Source: Diadema setosum
Taxonomy: Eukaryota; Echinodermata; Echinoidea; Diadematoida; Diadematidae
Length of the DNA: 64,000 nt
Assembly: GCF_964275005.1 (NCBI RefSeq)
Contig: NC_092701.1
Location: 11,760,788 to 11,824,787, forward strand
Reading direction: 5' to 3'
Below the pieces are notes generated by a model. That model was not told the DNA's origin, ran no database searches, and saw nothing but the letters and a program-made list of their open reading frames with translations. The translations under genes and the position numbers were made by a program. Each line of letters begins with the position of its first letter. Position 1 is the first letter of the stretch. Positions 35,603-48,881 of the stretch are shown in pieces.

Positions 35603-36547
35603 AGCACCCGCTGCTTCTAGCCAGCTCGAGCTGTCTGTGCTTGAGTACGCTACACACCACCCTTCCAGCACAGTTGTGGCATCTTTATCATTGTAACTTA
35701 GACCCGATTGATAATCAGTGTCAGTAGATCTAGTAAAATGAGGGTAAGGGCAAAGGTTAACTTTGATCAAACACTGGATATTACACGCAACATGCAGCCT
35801 AGGCACAGTCTAGCTTCGCTATACAATTATATGAAGATGAAAACGCATAGATTTAGACCATAGAGATAGACCTGTAAATCTTCATGAATCTTCTTGATCC
35901 CATCATTTTTTTTTTTTTTTTTCAATTAACGCAGCGGTTGAGCTGAGGTTTGGAAAATAAACTGCACGCACACACATCCATGTTGCTTGCTAGTACACTC
36001 ACTACAATTCACGACTTACGATTACAGAGTTGACAGAAAGAACAGGCTCACAACAGAAGAGTTCGGTGTCGATGATTGCTGCGAATCGCCATTACAGCGC
36101 ACTGATCTCATGCTAACTGTTAGTGTTAGTAGTGCCGACGCTGGATGCAGTGCAGTGAATGACTGCCTCAAGCGTGTGACCTTTCCTAGCCTACTCCAGT
36201 GTTTACGTTGTTTATAAACAATGCTCGAGCTCTCCGACAGTTTTTTATAGTAAATCACTCATAACATACTCACGCATTATAGAATGGAACATAGGGTAGC
36301 GAGACCAAATTTTAATGAAAAAGGTCCGATCACTAGCCTTCTCTAGGCGGCCCCGCTGGTTTTTTTTTTTGTTTGTTTTGTTATGTTTTTTGTCTTTGTT
36401 TTTCCCACTATAGACGCATTTATTACTCGCATATAGCTCGAATTTTGCTATAGATCGATACTAGTAGGCCTATTAGAATAGGCCTACCGAGAGCTAGGCC
36501 GGAACGAGACAGTGTTGTATGATATTTATTGTTGAATTGACACATTG

Positions 36548-36650
36548 GGCGCTGGGCGATTTCAAGTTCGTTGCTGAAGTGCTAGTGCCTAGTGCTATCT
36601 CGACACTAGCACCGGCGATAAAACCGAACTTGAAATCACCCATTGTATTT
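36548..36650. repeat. Palindrome of about 100 bases
   Basis: GGGCGATTTCAAGTTCG on the left matches CGAACTTGAAATCACCC on the right, and GTGCTAGTG with CACTAGCAC forms an inner stem. It is probably a small foldback MITE. Confidence 0.6.
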
Positions 36651-37640
36651 CATGATCGATGACAAGTTTGTTTATCCCATGCAGGACATACGCTCGCATG
36701 GAGAGAGTTGTAAGTAGATTATTTGTAATCAAGGAAAGACAAGTTATAGTACACAATCAGTTACTTCAAACTTTCGAATTACATAGTTTAATTGTCTTGG
36801 AAAAGAAACGCTTTCAATAATCTTAATTGCAATCAGCTTAAATGAGGAGGTTTGGCTAAAATTCATAATTTAGGCCTATCATGGGCCTACACAAATTGTA
36901 CTTTGAATATTTAAAATCAGTGAGAATGACGCATATCAGGAGTGCAAACGTTCAGTCTCATGGAAAACAGAGGCTCAGGGTCAAAACAACTAATTCGGCG
37001 AAAACTGTGGACATATTACACAATTAATTGAGCTATAGGGCCTATAGGCTGAGTGGCCAGTGATAATACATCCTCAAATTTATTGAGTATTGTATTAAAA
37101 GTTTTGAAAATGTAAGCACACACTCGGATAGCGGTGTTTTACATGCTTTTTGGTACTAATTAGCATTATGCAGCTCAGGCCTACCCACATAAAAATTCCG
37201 GATGTCGCAAACGGCTAAATTCGATGCTCTATAGGTGTTTCTTTCAATGTTCTTTCCTGTTCAATGCTTGTCACAAACGGATACCGCGTTGTTAACATGC
37301 ACAGCATAAAATTAACAAATATATTTCAGGGAGAATATTCTATACACTGTAAAAAAAAAAAAAGTTGCAAAGGTCCATGAAACATCCTATACGTTACCAT
37401 GCAGAGGCCTAATAGCACTTATACCTGGCACCTCTTATTTTCAATTTAGATTCAATGGTTTTTTTTTCTCTCTCTTTTGCCAGAAACTCCTGAACATAAG
37501 GGCAAGCAGCATTTCTGTTCACTTATTCTCTTTCGAGAAAACAATGCATTTGATCGCGTTCTGTGGCTCTGACCGTACAGCCTTTTTAAAGTCTATTTTA
37601 ACGTGATGACAAAGTAACATTCATTTGAGTCATTTTTTCA

Positions 37641-37678
37641 TTCATTCATCATTCATTCATTCATTCATTCATTCATTT
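37641..37678. repeat. (ATTC)n microsatellite
   Basis: CATT/ATTC tetranucleotides repeat about eight times in intergenic DNA. Confidence 0.8.
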
Positions 37679-38181
37679 TCACTGAGTCAAACAGAAACAT
37701 ATAAATATCTTACAGAAATTGAATCCATAAATATCATCATAATACGTAATAAAGGATAAGTTTACAAAATATTGTAAGTATACGGAAATGCTGGAAATGG
37801 GGAGGAACGGAAAATCAGTGCTTGCAGGGTGCACTCCCCCCACACGTAATACAACAAATTATATGATGGATTGACTGATATATTAATGTGGAAAAAACCC
37901 AAAAGAAACTAAGATATGGAGACAGTATAACCATATCCTACCCGAAACAAACACCCTGGACAAATCCCTACACTATACGTCACTGTCATGCAGGAAGAGA
38001 GAAATGATGATATGAACGTTGAAACGATATCTAGAGAGCACTTTAACTTTGTTTAAATGATAAAGGGCAAGAGTTTGGTTTATAAGCAACGCGACTTATT
38101 ATGCCATACATTGCATCAAATTTGAAATGAAACATATACGTTATATAACAAAACACACGTTACCGAAACATAATAAAGTAT

Positions 38182-38336
38182 CAGGGCAATTACCCCCGGC
38201 TAAACACGCAACGGTTAGTGATTGGTCAGAGCAAAGATTAGGGTTAGGGTTAGGTTTAGGATTAGCTTCAGGATTAAGGGTTAGGGTCAGAGGATGGGTC
38301 CGGGGTAGTTGCCCAGGGGGGTAATTGTCCTATTAA
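38182..38336. mobile_element. Short TIR element with internal TTAGGG repeats
   Basis: GGGCAATTACCCCCGG on the left and GGGGGGTAATTGTCC on the right are inverted relatives. Between them lie worn telomere-type units (TTAGGGTTAGGGTTAGG and variants, 38238-38290). This reads as an interstitial telomere-like stretch inside a MITE-like unit, not a chromosome end. Confidence 0.5.
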
Positions 38337-38392
38337 GACCCATTATATATATACACGATATTATTATATATATGATAATACTATATACACAC

Positions 38393-38600
38393 AGTCAAAC
38401 CTGTCTCAGCGGACACCTCTCTCTAGCGGCCACTAGAAAATCCTCAGCACGAAATTCCTGTATATTATGAACCCTTTATATAGCGGCAATCTGCCTAACG
38501 CGGCCAGCGGCCTCTCATTTTGTATCCCGTGGTGAATATCTACCTGCTTATAGCGGCCACAAAAATTTAGCTGAACCGTTAAATCAGCCATGAAAACAAT
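38393..38600. mobile_element. One end of a pogo/mariner-like element
   Basis: CAGTCAAACCTGTCTCAGCG followed by GACACCTCTC and repeated AGCGGCCAC is a familiar pogo-like terminus. A matching right end was not found, so the element is probably truncated. The 118-codon open frame on the minus strand has no transposase motif. Confidence 0.45.
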
Positions 38601-39179
38601 GTCTTTTACGTTCATTGCGTGAATTCTGCTGAGTCCTAGCGCAGTCTCAATATAGACACGATTGACAAAATTAATGCAGCTCTTTGCCACGAAGAGCCGT
38701 CTTACCACTAACTTGACCAGATTAGATCGAGGCTTAGTAATGCCGCCCTGAATAGATGCTACAAAGGCAAAAATAACTCCTAATAACATCTTAGAATTTT
38801 ACTAAAATGCCGACTTATTAGTGTTTAAGTCCCTTTTAGTAAGGACAATACAGTACTTGTCTGGGTATTGTTTGTTGTTTATGTAAGCTTTACACATTAT
38901 CAATCCCCATCGAACTCAGCACTCGTGAACCCCGTTCATGCAAACCGGTACGAACCAGAGCAGTTCCTCAGGTCCAAAAATTAATGTCTCAAAAAAAAAA
39001 AAAAAAAAAAAAAAGAGAGAGAGAGAAAAGACAGAAGCAGGCAAACAAACAAAAAATAAAATGAATTGAATTGTACAACAAAAATACCCATAATAGCTGC
39101 ACATGCAAACTTATTTGCTGGTTGATGTTTTTGTTGTTAAGAATAACATGCGGTATTTTCTGCTATTATTACAGGCCCC

Positions 39180-39630
39180 TTTACATCTCTTGAAAATTCT
39201 TTGTATACTCTTCACTTTCAACTCTAATAATTTTCAAAGGATAACACTACTGCTTTGAAATTTGGCAGTAATCATGGACAGAATGTATCAATAGAGCATG
39301 CTAAATTTCAGCTAAATCCAATAATCCCTTCGTTGTTGTTGCTCCGGTGGTTTATATCCTTCTTTTTTTTTTTGTCTCATTCATCTCACAGCTAGCGCGG
39401 TTTGGTAAAGATTAAGTGCTTGAATAGACCCTGTACTTCAATGCCTCTTTTCTCAGTTCACACATTTCCAGAGTGTGTGGTTTTTCCCAATATTTAGATA
39501 GGTTAGGAGAGTTCATTTTGAATTGAGTTATACGTCATTTTAAATCTTTGAATCTGCTCTTTCAGAATCTGCCGTTAACTAAAAATCCGTGTCTGGCGAC
39601 TTTTTTGTTGGTTTTGTAATGCAGGGTCAC
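39180..39630. mobile_element. TGACCC-type element (TGACCCTGCA family), reverse copy
   Basis: Read on the minus strand, 39630 starts GTGACCCTGCATTACAAAAC, then AAAAGTCGCCAGACACGG. It matches 63862-64000 closely up to TCCTAACCTATCTAAATAT. The far boundary near 39180 is uncertain. Confidence 0.6.
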
Positions 39631-40358
39631 ATATTTTATGGTTGATTGGAATAAGAGGTAAACACCTTTACACAGAAGATATCCACGTAGCAATTATTAT
39701 TATTATCCAATATGTAACGTATTCAATTTCATCTTCTGTATAAATGTATATGTTTCAATTATTCATATCTTCAGCAAGACGGTCTTTTTTTTCAAAGCTG
39801 AGGTAAAGTCAACGATAACAATAAAGTTAACAAAGAAGAGGGTGTTTCAATGTAACCATTTTTTTTTTTTAGTGAGGCATTCGTTCTTGCGTATATCGTT
39901 AACGCTTGTAAAACTACAGTTATATCAGTAGTAAGTAAGATTCATTATCCCATATCACAACTTAAAATTCATGTGTGGAAAAGAATGAATGATTTGAAAT
40001 AAATGTGTTTGTATGCTATCAAAATACTTTGCACTCCAGAGAAGGGGTGATGTCCTTTCAAACTGTGACTTTTATCTTCTCTTCTGAGAGACATGGTCAG
40101 CCAGTATTATGTCCACAGTTCTATCATGGTTCTTGCTCATACAAACACGGAATAATCAGTGTTTATTTGCGTCAATGAAGGAATTTGTCTCAATTTGTGA
40201 ATCAATTTGTCAATCAGATGCAATAACAACTATTTCGAATCAAGAATCATTAATCTGCCTAACATCTAAATTACCCATTGATATGATGGATAAGAACCAT
40301 CACCGGCTATTAGGAAGCTCGGTAGTCAAGTCGATAACATTGTAGCGCCTGTCTAGCG

Positions 40359-40683
40359 CAGGGCCGGCGCACTGTTTTCAAAAGTGTGGGGGCCCACTTC
40401 CGGGTTTCATGAGCTAACAAGCAAAAAAAAAAAAAAAAAAAAAGGTCCTCAGCTCATCTCTCTCCGTCCACTTCCGGGTTTCTTCAGCTCACAAGCAAAA
40501 AAAAAAAAAAAAAAAGGTCCTCAGCTCATCTCTACCCGTCCACTTCCGGGTTTCTTCAGCTGACAAGTAAAAAAAAAAAAGGTCCTCAGCTCAAAGTGAT
40601 GACACCTTATGTATTCCTTTGCATGGTGCACAAAAAGTGTGGGGGCCCGAGCCCCCACGGCCCCCACGGCTGCGCCGCCCCTG
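40359..40683. mobile_element. TIR element with three internal 75-base tandem units
   Basis: The ends CAGGGCCGGCGCACTG and TGCGCCGCCCCTG are inverted, and TAGCG stands on both sides (40354-40358 and 40684-40688). Inside, a unit with CACTTCCGGGTTTC, an A-tract and GGTCCTCAGCTCA is repeated three times. A related end (GCGCCGCCCCTAAC) lies at about 45598. Confidence 0.65.
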
Positions 40684-40732
40684 TAGCGATCATGAGGTCA
40701 TAAGTTTTAGAATCCCGGGTGATATTCTTCTG

Positions 40733-41240
40733 AAGGTTCGTTATCAAATCTAGAAATTAAATAAGGTTCATAATTTCAAAGCTTCGTACATGTAATTTTG
40801 AATCTTACAAATTCTCTGTAGCTAGATGTTCGTTATTCCGAAAATAGAATAAAGTTTCTAAATCCGAGCGTCTGTGGCGTTATTCCGTGGATTCGTTATT
40901 CCGAAGGTTCGTTTATCAGAACTTGTTTGATAAGGTTCGTTATTACGAACGTTCGTCAAGCAACTATAATGAAATACTGAAGTAATTAGGATTCGTAAGT
41001 CCAAAAATGAAAAAAAAAAGAGAAAAAGATGCGTTCTAACGATTTTCATATTCACAAAATTATTCCCTTTCCGGATTAACGAACCTTAATCCTTTTCGAA
41101 TTAACGAATCTTCAGAATAACGAAACTTATTTCGTCTTCGGATTAACGAACCTTTGAAATAACGAACCGTATAGGCTTATTTCATTTTCGGATAACGCAC
41201 TTTCGGAATAACAAACCTTTCGAATAAAGAATTACTGTAG
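40733..41240. repeat. TTCGTTATTCCGAAG hairpin repeat, copy 2
   Basis: About ten short units read TTCGTTATTCCGAA or its inverse TTCGGATTAACGAA, with TCATTTTCGGA spacers. Units on the left are mostly direct and on the right mostly inverted, so the block folds on itself. Confidence 0.75.
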
Positions 41241-41647
41241 CCAGAATAACATCAGAGTATATAGGCCTATTATATGCCTACTACTTGTTTATCATGACTA
41301 TGATTCAGACAATGAATAATTGGCGTCCATTTACTTCAATAAAAAAAAAAATGGAATATTGTCAGTCAGTTATAATCAAAGCATCTCCACTCAAGGCTCA
41401 TTCATTTTCAAAAAGTAACGACTTATATGATATTTCTATAACAGACTTTGTTTTCGGGAGCAATTTCTTTTCAGTTAAATAGGAATGATTATAATTATAT
41501 GCATGTATTGTTATCATCTGATTGTGAATAGGAAACATGCGTTACCATTCCATGATTAAGCATGATAAGATATGGGATATAAAAAAGACATTCCTGACCC
41601 CTTGGAAAATGAAACCAAAACGCTGGCAGCTGGTGTTCATTAATTCA

Positions 41648-41685
41648 GAGAGAGAGAGAGGGAGAGAGAGAGGGAGAGAGAGAGA
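41648..41685. repeat. (GA)n microsatellite
   Basis: GAGAGA runs are interrupted by two GGGAGA units. Confidence 0.8.
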
Positions 41686-42359
41686 TCATGTTCGACACTG
41701 GGCCTCATAAGACCATTTTGATTAAGCCGACGAAATTATAGCATGAATACAGTGCATACTGGCATGCGTTCAAAAGCATTTTTTTTTTTTTTTTAAAATG
41801 AGATGTATATTTTGTTTAAGTAGGGTCATGATTTATCAAAAAGAATGAACTTTTGATAGTATCAATTTACTCGCAAAAGGGAGCAGCTCATTTCTTTTTA
41901 TATCATAAATAACGTTCGATATACAGCCTATACAAATCTAACCGCTCAGACCAAACATCCACACCCGAGGATTGTGCAATCTGGCACTTAGACAAAGACA
42001 CAAGGATAACGAGTATAGGCTTTGATGGAGTAATTAGTATTGGGATTATTCCATACCTTATCAATGAATAGGCGATTTTCATCGTAAATCCGCCAAAATC
42101 TCGTACAGAAACCACACCGATATAGGTCTATGTTATTTTCCCGCTCCTCAGCGGAGAACTCGTCTCTCGGTATATCAGGCATCAATACCTCACGACAGAG
42201 GATTGAAAATAGATATTCAGGAGTGATTCTTTAAGAGATTACATTGGAGAGCCCACACTAGACGAGTCATGTAGATGCAAGCGCAAAATCAATCAACTGT
42301 ATTGAAGAGTTTGATATGCAAATAAATTGATTGGAGGCGCCCAAGATCTATTGTCAGTA

Positions 42360-42890
42360 CACTGCAAAAACATCGGTGTTAGATTTAACACCATGGGTGT
42401 TAAATTTAACACCGATCAAGTGTTAATAGAGGACCACACCCACAGGTGTAGAAAATGCACTGTGATGGTGTTGAAAAGTGTTCACTTGACACTTCGTGGT
42501 GTTAATTTGACACTGTACCTGGTGATATTTTGACACTGTACTGGTGTTAATTCAAAAATGACACCACATGGTGTTGATTTGATATTGCTGGTGTTAATAT
42601 CAATGGTTTAACACCCGTCCAGCTTCAATAAGAGACCACACCAGCTGGTGTTACTGTGGTGTAAATTTATTTTCACATTTTTTCAACAATCTAGTATTTT
42701 AATGTAAAATTCTTGATCGTCTTGTTTAAATTGAAATTAAACAAGAAGTGCAGTTACTAAGAAACTCTTCAAAAAACGGTTTTATATTTTGGAAATGACA
42801 CCCGGAGGTGTTAATTTAAGACCCTAAATGAGCACCGAAAATTTAACACCAGCTCGGTGTTCACTATTTAACACCGGACTTTTTGCAGTG
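42360..42890. mobile_element. TIR element with GTGTTAA repeats
   Basis: CACTGCAAAAACATCGGTGT on the left and CCGGACTTTTTGCAGTG on the right are inverted, with TA on each side. The interior holds more than ten GGTGTTAA or TTAACACC units in both orientations. No coding frame is present; it is a non-autonomous DNA transposon. Confidence 0.75.
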
Positions 42891-43149
42891 TATAAATAGA
42901 AAGCACTGTTGAATTGATAAATCATGTTTTTGAAGCATGCGATTCAGCTTCGCTGATTATGAAAGACATGCTACACTCGGTATACAATATCAAGCGCTTA
43001 AGATTTGTATGGAAGTCAGTGTAGGCGCTTCTTTGAAAATTTTAAGCAGAATAAGGTGAATTATCACTTGATGTACCAAGGAAAAGAGTGCTCAATTCCG
43101 TAATCATGTTGACACTGTCCTCAATAACAATCCCTTAGAACGGGAGATT

Positions 43150-43517
43150 GAAAATAATGATCTGGAAAAACCTCCCTCCCTCAATCAGACATGCATCATC
43201 AATCAACAGTTTCAAAAATCTCCTTAAAACACAGCTATTTCACGAAAGTTTCCCATAGTCACAGTTCAGTACATTATCTTTACGTGGTTCCCAGATATCA
43301 GATATCTTTTATGAATTATGATCATGTAATTATCAGTCCTTTAATAGTATTTTTTCTTTATATTGTATGATTTTCAGTTAAGAATTAGATTGTGTTACCT
43401 CCTTATGAATCTGATTTTTTTCTTTGATTATATCTTATTGTTATGCGCAGTTGAGTATATAATATGCTTCATAGAAACTACGCAATATAAATTCACAATC
43501 ATTATTATTATTATTAA
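43150..43517 (+). mobile_element. LINE 3' end remnant (L2/CR1/Jockey-like)
   Basis: The frame reads IWKNLPPSIRHASSINSFKN, then LLKTQLFHESFP and stops at 43256-43258. This is the usual C-terminus of L2/CR1/Jockey-like LINE reverse-transcriptase polyproteins. A 3' UTR follows and ends in (ATT)n at 43498-43517, a typical tail. The rest of the element is missing. Confidence 0.75.
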
Positions 43518-44452
43518 TCTCCCTTCCTAAGTCAAGGGGTATTATACCTGACGCCTCCACCTGTATCGTTCACAGTGTTGTACCAAATCTTGCACCAACT
43601 TAGACGTTCACTGTATAGAGAGGGTCTGATAGTGTTACGAAACAGCAATCGAAATGTTGTTTACATGTTCTGAGGTTGAGGTATATATACACTTCACACG
43701 GTTTCCAGATCCAGTCATACAAACGGATTATTCCTACCGAAGTCAGAGATTAATGTTGTGGTATACATGTCGTCAATGACCCCACCAGCCGCAGCAGGTG
43801 ATTGTGCTTGTGCGTACACTTTTTTTTTTTTCCAATTTCAGTTGATCGAAAAGTTCTGTGTAATGCGGATCCATTGTTTTTTTCCGAACATGCCTTTATT
43901 GTGTCAAATTCGTCGATTCCCGTTCTTCATTTTCATCATTCTTTCTGACATTTATTTACGACTTCCTGTTTGTCCGTCGTTTGGAGGTGCGCTTTCTGTG
44001 TATTATGTCTGAAATCGACATCCCCACTTCCGCTCAGTCTTTTGTTTCCCTTTCCCGTGATGAATCAAGATGAAACGATTGGATTTATTACATTTTGCCG
44101 GTATAATGTATACTGTAAGCTTGCCGAATTGTGCTTCGTGCTTTTTTTTTTTGTTAACACTCCTCTTTTCTTCCCGGATTCCGTCTTTTTCCCCCCAGTA
44201 ATTCCCTTTCAATAATTTCCTCTTAATTTCCTTTACTCTCATCTTACAGTTCAAATAACACTCGTTTGCGGACCACGGAAAGGGTGGCATTTAGCTAGAT
44301 GTATTATTTAGCCATCTATTTAACCATCTATGGAATTTAGAATATTAAATATTGTCGCGATGAATAAATTCAACAGGACATTTATAGCTCAAATGGCTTA
44401 TTATTGAACATTTTGTAACATTATTTAGCCAGTCTATATTTTTGTTGGTATT

Positions 44453-44731
44453 CGTTATTCTGAAGGTTCGTTAATCCGAAAATGATAAAAAAGTGCGAGT
44501 TACGAACATTATTTCGTTTCCGGATTAACGAACCCTCGGGGTAGTAAACCTTTTGTAATTTTCAGATGAGCGAACCTTAGGAATAACGAATCATATTTCA
44601 TTTTCGGATTAACCAAAAATCTCAAAAACTAACGTTCCGAATAACAAACGTTAGTACATTTTCGGATTAACAAACCTTCGGGATAACGAATTTTCAGAAT
44701 AACGAATTTTCGGAATATCGAGCTATACAGT
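44453..44731. repeat. TTCGTTATTCCGAAG hairpin repeat, copy 3
   Basis: It begins TTCGTTATTCTGAAGG and continues through inverted CGGATTAACGAACC-type units, ending TTCGGAATATCGAGC. It is the same family as 35348 and 40733. Confidence 0.7.
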
Positions 44732-45693
44732 TTAGCTGATGTGAGTACATAATTGTACAATTCTGTTGTTCCTGTCCCTGAACGCCGTCCATGAGCCCTT
44801 CGCGGTTAAAAACATTGATTATGGAAAGGTTTAAACTGAATGTGTTACCGGAACATGTTTCTAGTCTAGTTCCAGACCCATAGTTACCATTCCCTTCATC
44901 ATTAGAAATATGTAGAAATATGTAGATAAATCAACATTTATCTACATATTGGCATTTACACATTGTCAGCAGAAAAACGGTTAATGCATTATTTTTCGCC
45001 AACAAGTCATCGTAAAATGTAAAGCCTTTTTTTGTTTTTTGCTTGTCAGCTCATTTTGGTAGACAAGTGGCAGCAAAATATTCTTTGAAGCACATCCTCT
45101 GAAGTACCTCTGAAGCACATTCTAAATTCCCTGTTCCATTTCCCTTGTTCAGCGTGTAGGCATTCTCTTTTTTCTTTCTTTCCTTCCATTCTTTCCATCC
45201 ATTCTGTCGTGTAATGTTGTGTTTTTCCTGTTTTGTTTCGTTCAGTATCAAATTATGTTTGTGATAAGCATTTGTAAATAAGTATTTAGTGGTTCACAAT
45301 AAAAGACTTTCTTTTTAGTGGACCACTCTTTCTTTTTGTTTTCTCAACTGAAGCATAACTTTGTATTTTTGCCAGTATGCATTCGTATGTTTATCTGTAT
45401 CATTTATTCTTTGCAAAGTCGAATGTTTGTTTATGGTATAATTCTATATTTAATGTGGTGTTTTGTTGGAAAAAACAAGAATGAAAATCAATGAATTGAG
45501 TTGAAATAATTGAATTTATTCCCCCCCCCCCCTTCATGAAAAACAGATCAATGTCCCTGCTCCCATAAAGTTGCCTCCCTCACTTTGAAAAACGTAGCGC
45601 CGCCCCTAACACTAACTTGCTGGCAAAAATGCATTAAACGTTTTTCTCTTGACAATCAATTCATCAATCCAAATATATTGTATGTACTATTTA

Positions 45694-45941
45694 TGAAGAG
45701 TTTTATTGCCAAATGAACTGACAGCATTTTTAAATATTTCACAGAAAGTCCATCATCAGATAGAGCAAAATTAAACCTTTTCAGTAATACCTCACTTGTG
45801 ACAAGGAATATTCTAGAAGTTATGATTAAAAACATTTTTTTCTTATTTTCTTACTATTTTTTGTTTTTTTTAGCAGCTACATATAATCACAAATATCTCA
45901 ACTTAACAAGAATTGACTTAGTTTTGCAATAAAACTCTTCA
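45694..45941. mobile_element. MITE with TGAAGAGTTTTATTGC ends
   Basis: TGAAGAGTTTTATTGC on the left and GCAATAAAACTCTTCA on the right are exact inverses, flanked by TA. A related copy without a clear left end covers about 53262-53459 in a CATSPERB intron (CATCAGAGCAAAAT and TACCTCACTTGTTGCA are shared). Confidence 0.7.
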
Positions 45942-46888
45942 TATATAATACATATATATATATATTATATATATATATATATATATACTTAATATATAAG
46001 TAGGTATATAAATATATAAGTCTGTGTATCTAAAAAAAAAAAAAAAAGAAAACCGTGACAGAATGAGAAAAAAGGCTACAGATGCTAAGTCACATAATGC
46101 AGGCGGTGCAGGGGTAAAATAAGACCCTTGCAGAGGTTTTATTTGCAATATTTGGTAGCTTTGTTTCCAGCAGCATCTTTAATACAAGGTTTCACTTGGT
46201 CTCTTCATTGAAAGTACATAAATCCTGCATAATTAACATAAGGGTAAAGTTAAAACACATTCACATCATACACTGTACTCCTCCTTTTTTTTCACACCAT
46301 GAGTTTTCTTTACATAATCAGCGCAACAGAGTACTAGTAACTGGAAGATCTCTAAATTGCATAGGTGTATGGACATAGATAAATGGCAAAGTAGGCATAA
46401 ATGTTATTTTGATCTATCTGGAATTACAAGCAGAGAAGCAGAGCATGGAGCTCATAAAATACATTGTAAATATGCAAACATATTCATATCTCACTCGTCC
46501 CCCCCCCCCTCCTCTCTCCCTTTCTGTACATAATAAGTAAATGCAGAGTTCTTATCAGAATACACCATGTGGTTTATATAAGATGAGGAAACAGAGCAAA
46601 AGAAGGCATATGATCATGCTGATCATGGCACATGACAAGATTTACAGAATATACATATGTCCTTGGCATTATGCCAAGATGATATGATAACCCATTGAAC
46701 AATCTCAGGGATATACACTACAGTCAACTACATGTACAATTATGCACCTAAACAAGTGCAATACACAGTGTACCTATTTTTCTTTATTGTAAACAAACAA
46801 GGCACATTGTCACCTGACAGTAATTCATGAACTCCTAATCACAGACAATGTACTGACTCTCATGAAAAACATGAAATTTTAATGACAT

Positions 46889-47455
46889 TTAAAGGACAAG
46901 TTCACCTTCATAAACATAAGGATTGAGAGAATGCAGCAATATTAGTAGAACACATCAGTGAAAGTTTGAGGAAAATTGGACAATCGATGCAAAAGTTATG
47001 AATTTTTAAAATTTTTGTGTTGGAACCGCTGGATGAGGAGACTACTAAGGCTTGTGATGTCATATGAATGCAACAGTATAAAGAAAATGTAAAGAAAATT
47101 CAGCATATTTTCACTTTTTTTGCATAATAAAAGAGCACTTGACTTGCCTCTTTCTGAAGGCAATGGGAATAATATTATCCATAACATATGTTAGTAACGA
47201 GTCAAGGGAATGTGTACTTTTTTCAAAAGATGAAATTTTGTGAAATTCTCTTTATATTTTCCTTATATTGTTGTATGCATGTGACATCATACACTGCAGT
47301 AGTCTTCTCATCCAGCGGTGACTGCACGAAAACTTCAAAAATTCATAACTTTTGAACGGATTGTCCGGTTTTCCTCAAACTTTCAATGATGTGTGCTACT
47401 AATATTGCTACATTCTCTCAATCCTTATGTTAATGACGGTGAACTTGTCCTTTAA
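46889..47455. mobile_element. T2/Kolobok-like foldback element, intact palindrome
   Basis: The 567-bp unit is bounded by TTAA, starts TTAAAGGACAAGTTCACC and ends GGTGAACTTGTCCTTTAA. The arms exceed 220 bases and share AAGGATTGAGAGAATG, AAGTTTGAGGAAAA and CAAAAGTTATGAATTTTT. There is no transposase. The element at 15340 is a worn relative. Confidence 0.85.
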
Positions 47456-48033
47456 TAATTCAGTTCACAGGGCTTGGATAGTGATACAGTGTTCTAAACC
47501 CTAAAATTGGTGGCAAGAACAGCAAAGCATGGCACAAATTCATACATTACACAAATATTTCAATATGAATATTTCATGAACAGTTTAACTCAAATCAAAA
47601 CATTTTTTTTTACATGTAAAAACAACTGCACCAATATGCCACTTCTGTGGGCCAAGGTGTTACAAAAGAGTATGGAAGAAATGATCGTACAAAACTTGTG
47701 ATAATTATACTCTGTATGTGAACAACAAATCACATAAAAACTACATTTCAATATTGTACTTCTGAAAACATAACTACATTCAGTGAAATTATTCAGTCTT
47801 TCTTTTCATTCCTTCTATCATATTTTGTTATGACTATCATTCAAACAATACTTCAACTCACTTCTCAAAAAGTGCATTATCTACTTCCGCACTGTTCATC
47901 ATGAAAGGAAATTATATTCGTCAAAATTTCACACTAGAAAATAACTATATGTTATATCACATAAGTCTGTGCCTAAACAATTTTTATTTACATATGTCTG
48001 TAATCACAGCTTCTAACAAATAATGGCAGATGC

Positions 48034-48234
48034 CATAGAATACAGAAGCAGCTAATATCAGAATAATCATGGACAAATGATTTTTAACATTCATAATTTT
48101 CACATTTTTGATAAAGCAGTTACGACATAGATGATTATACATGTGCTGACTGTTCTTTCATCATGGATAGTACTGTGCTCTGATGAGTACAAGACAGATG
48201 CTTACCCCACCCCAACCCCAACTCTGTATCACTT
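48034..48234. repeat. 200-base direct repeat, copy 1 (downstream of CATSPERB stop)
   Basis: The block from CATAGAATACAGAAGCAGC to CTGTATCACTT is repeated at 49979-50178 with about six differences. It lies about 1.3 kb after the CATSPERB stop. It matches no other repeat that I can see in the window. Confidence 0.9.
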
Positions 48235-48744
48235 TGAGTAGGAACAGATATAAATTGAATCCTAGTGAGACATCTTCTTTGAATGACAGTGTTTCATTTT
48301 GCTTTTTTTTTTTCATTTTCATGGTAAAATTTTAGAGATGAGAAATCATTCTGCCCTGTGGAGCTGCTAACTAATGGTATCAATCAGATGGCAGATACAA
48401 TTAAAATTTCATTTAGTTCCATGTCAACTGGAAGGTAGGTATAATTCCTCATAATGAATTACATTGTATGTAGCTCAAACGAATGCAATAAACTTTGGGC
48501 ACTTTAGATGATAAACAAATCCAGCAGTAATGAATAAAATTGTCCCCCAAAGTCCATGACAATTACAAGACATCAATTCCTTCTCCCATAACCATGTTAG
48601 TTTGGATAAGAACAATGACATACAATCATTTAATCACTTAATTCTAACAAAATCTAACAAAAATGTGAATCATTTTAAGGGGGCTAATCTGCCAGGAGGT
48701 AAACACAGAGTCATAAGGGAACTTTCAAGGAAAACCCAGATCAG

Positions 48745-48881
48745 GGGGGCATTTCATGAAGCATTTTGTCCGACAACTTGTCGGACAAATTTGCTCTCAG
48801 CCAATCAGATGCAAGGATTTCAGTAGCTTTTAACATTTTGTCAGACGAAATATCTGACAAAATGCTTCATGAAATGCCCCC
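48745..48881. mobile_element. 137-bp MITE with GGGGCATTTCATGAA ends
   Basis: GGGGCATTTCATGAAGCATT and AATGCTTCATGAAATGCCCC are inverted, and TTGTCCGACAA-type palindromes lie inside. The centre has AGCCAATCAGAT, a CCAAT-type motif. CAG flanks both ends. Confidence 0.75.

Noticed and set aside
35987-36217. 76-codon plus-strand frame in a less AT-rich patch
   Set aside because: It has no recognisable domain, no signal sequence, no clear splice sites, and a similar-length frame on the other strand.
38433-38789. 118-codon minus-strand frame beside a pogo-like end
   Set aside because: No DDE or helix-turn-helix transposase motif is visible, so I do not call it a transposase.
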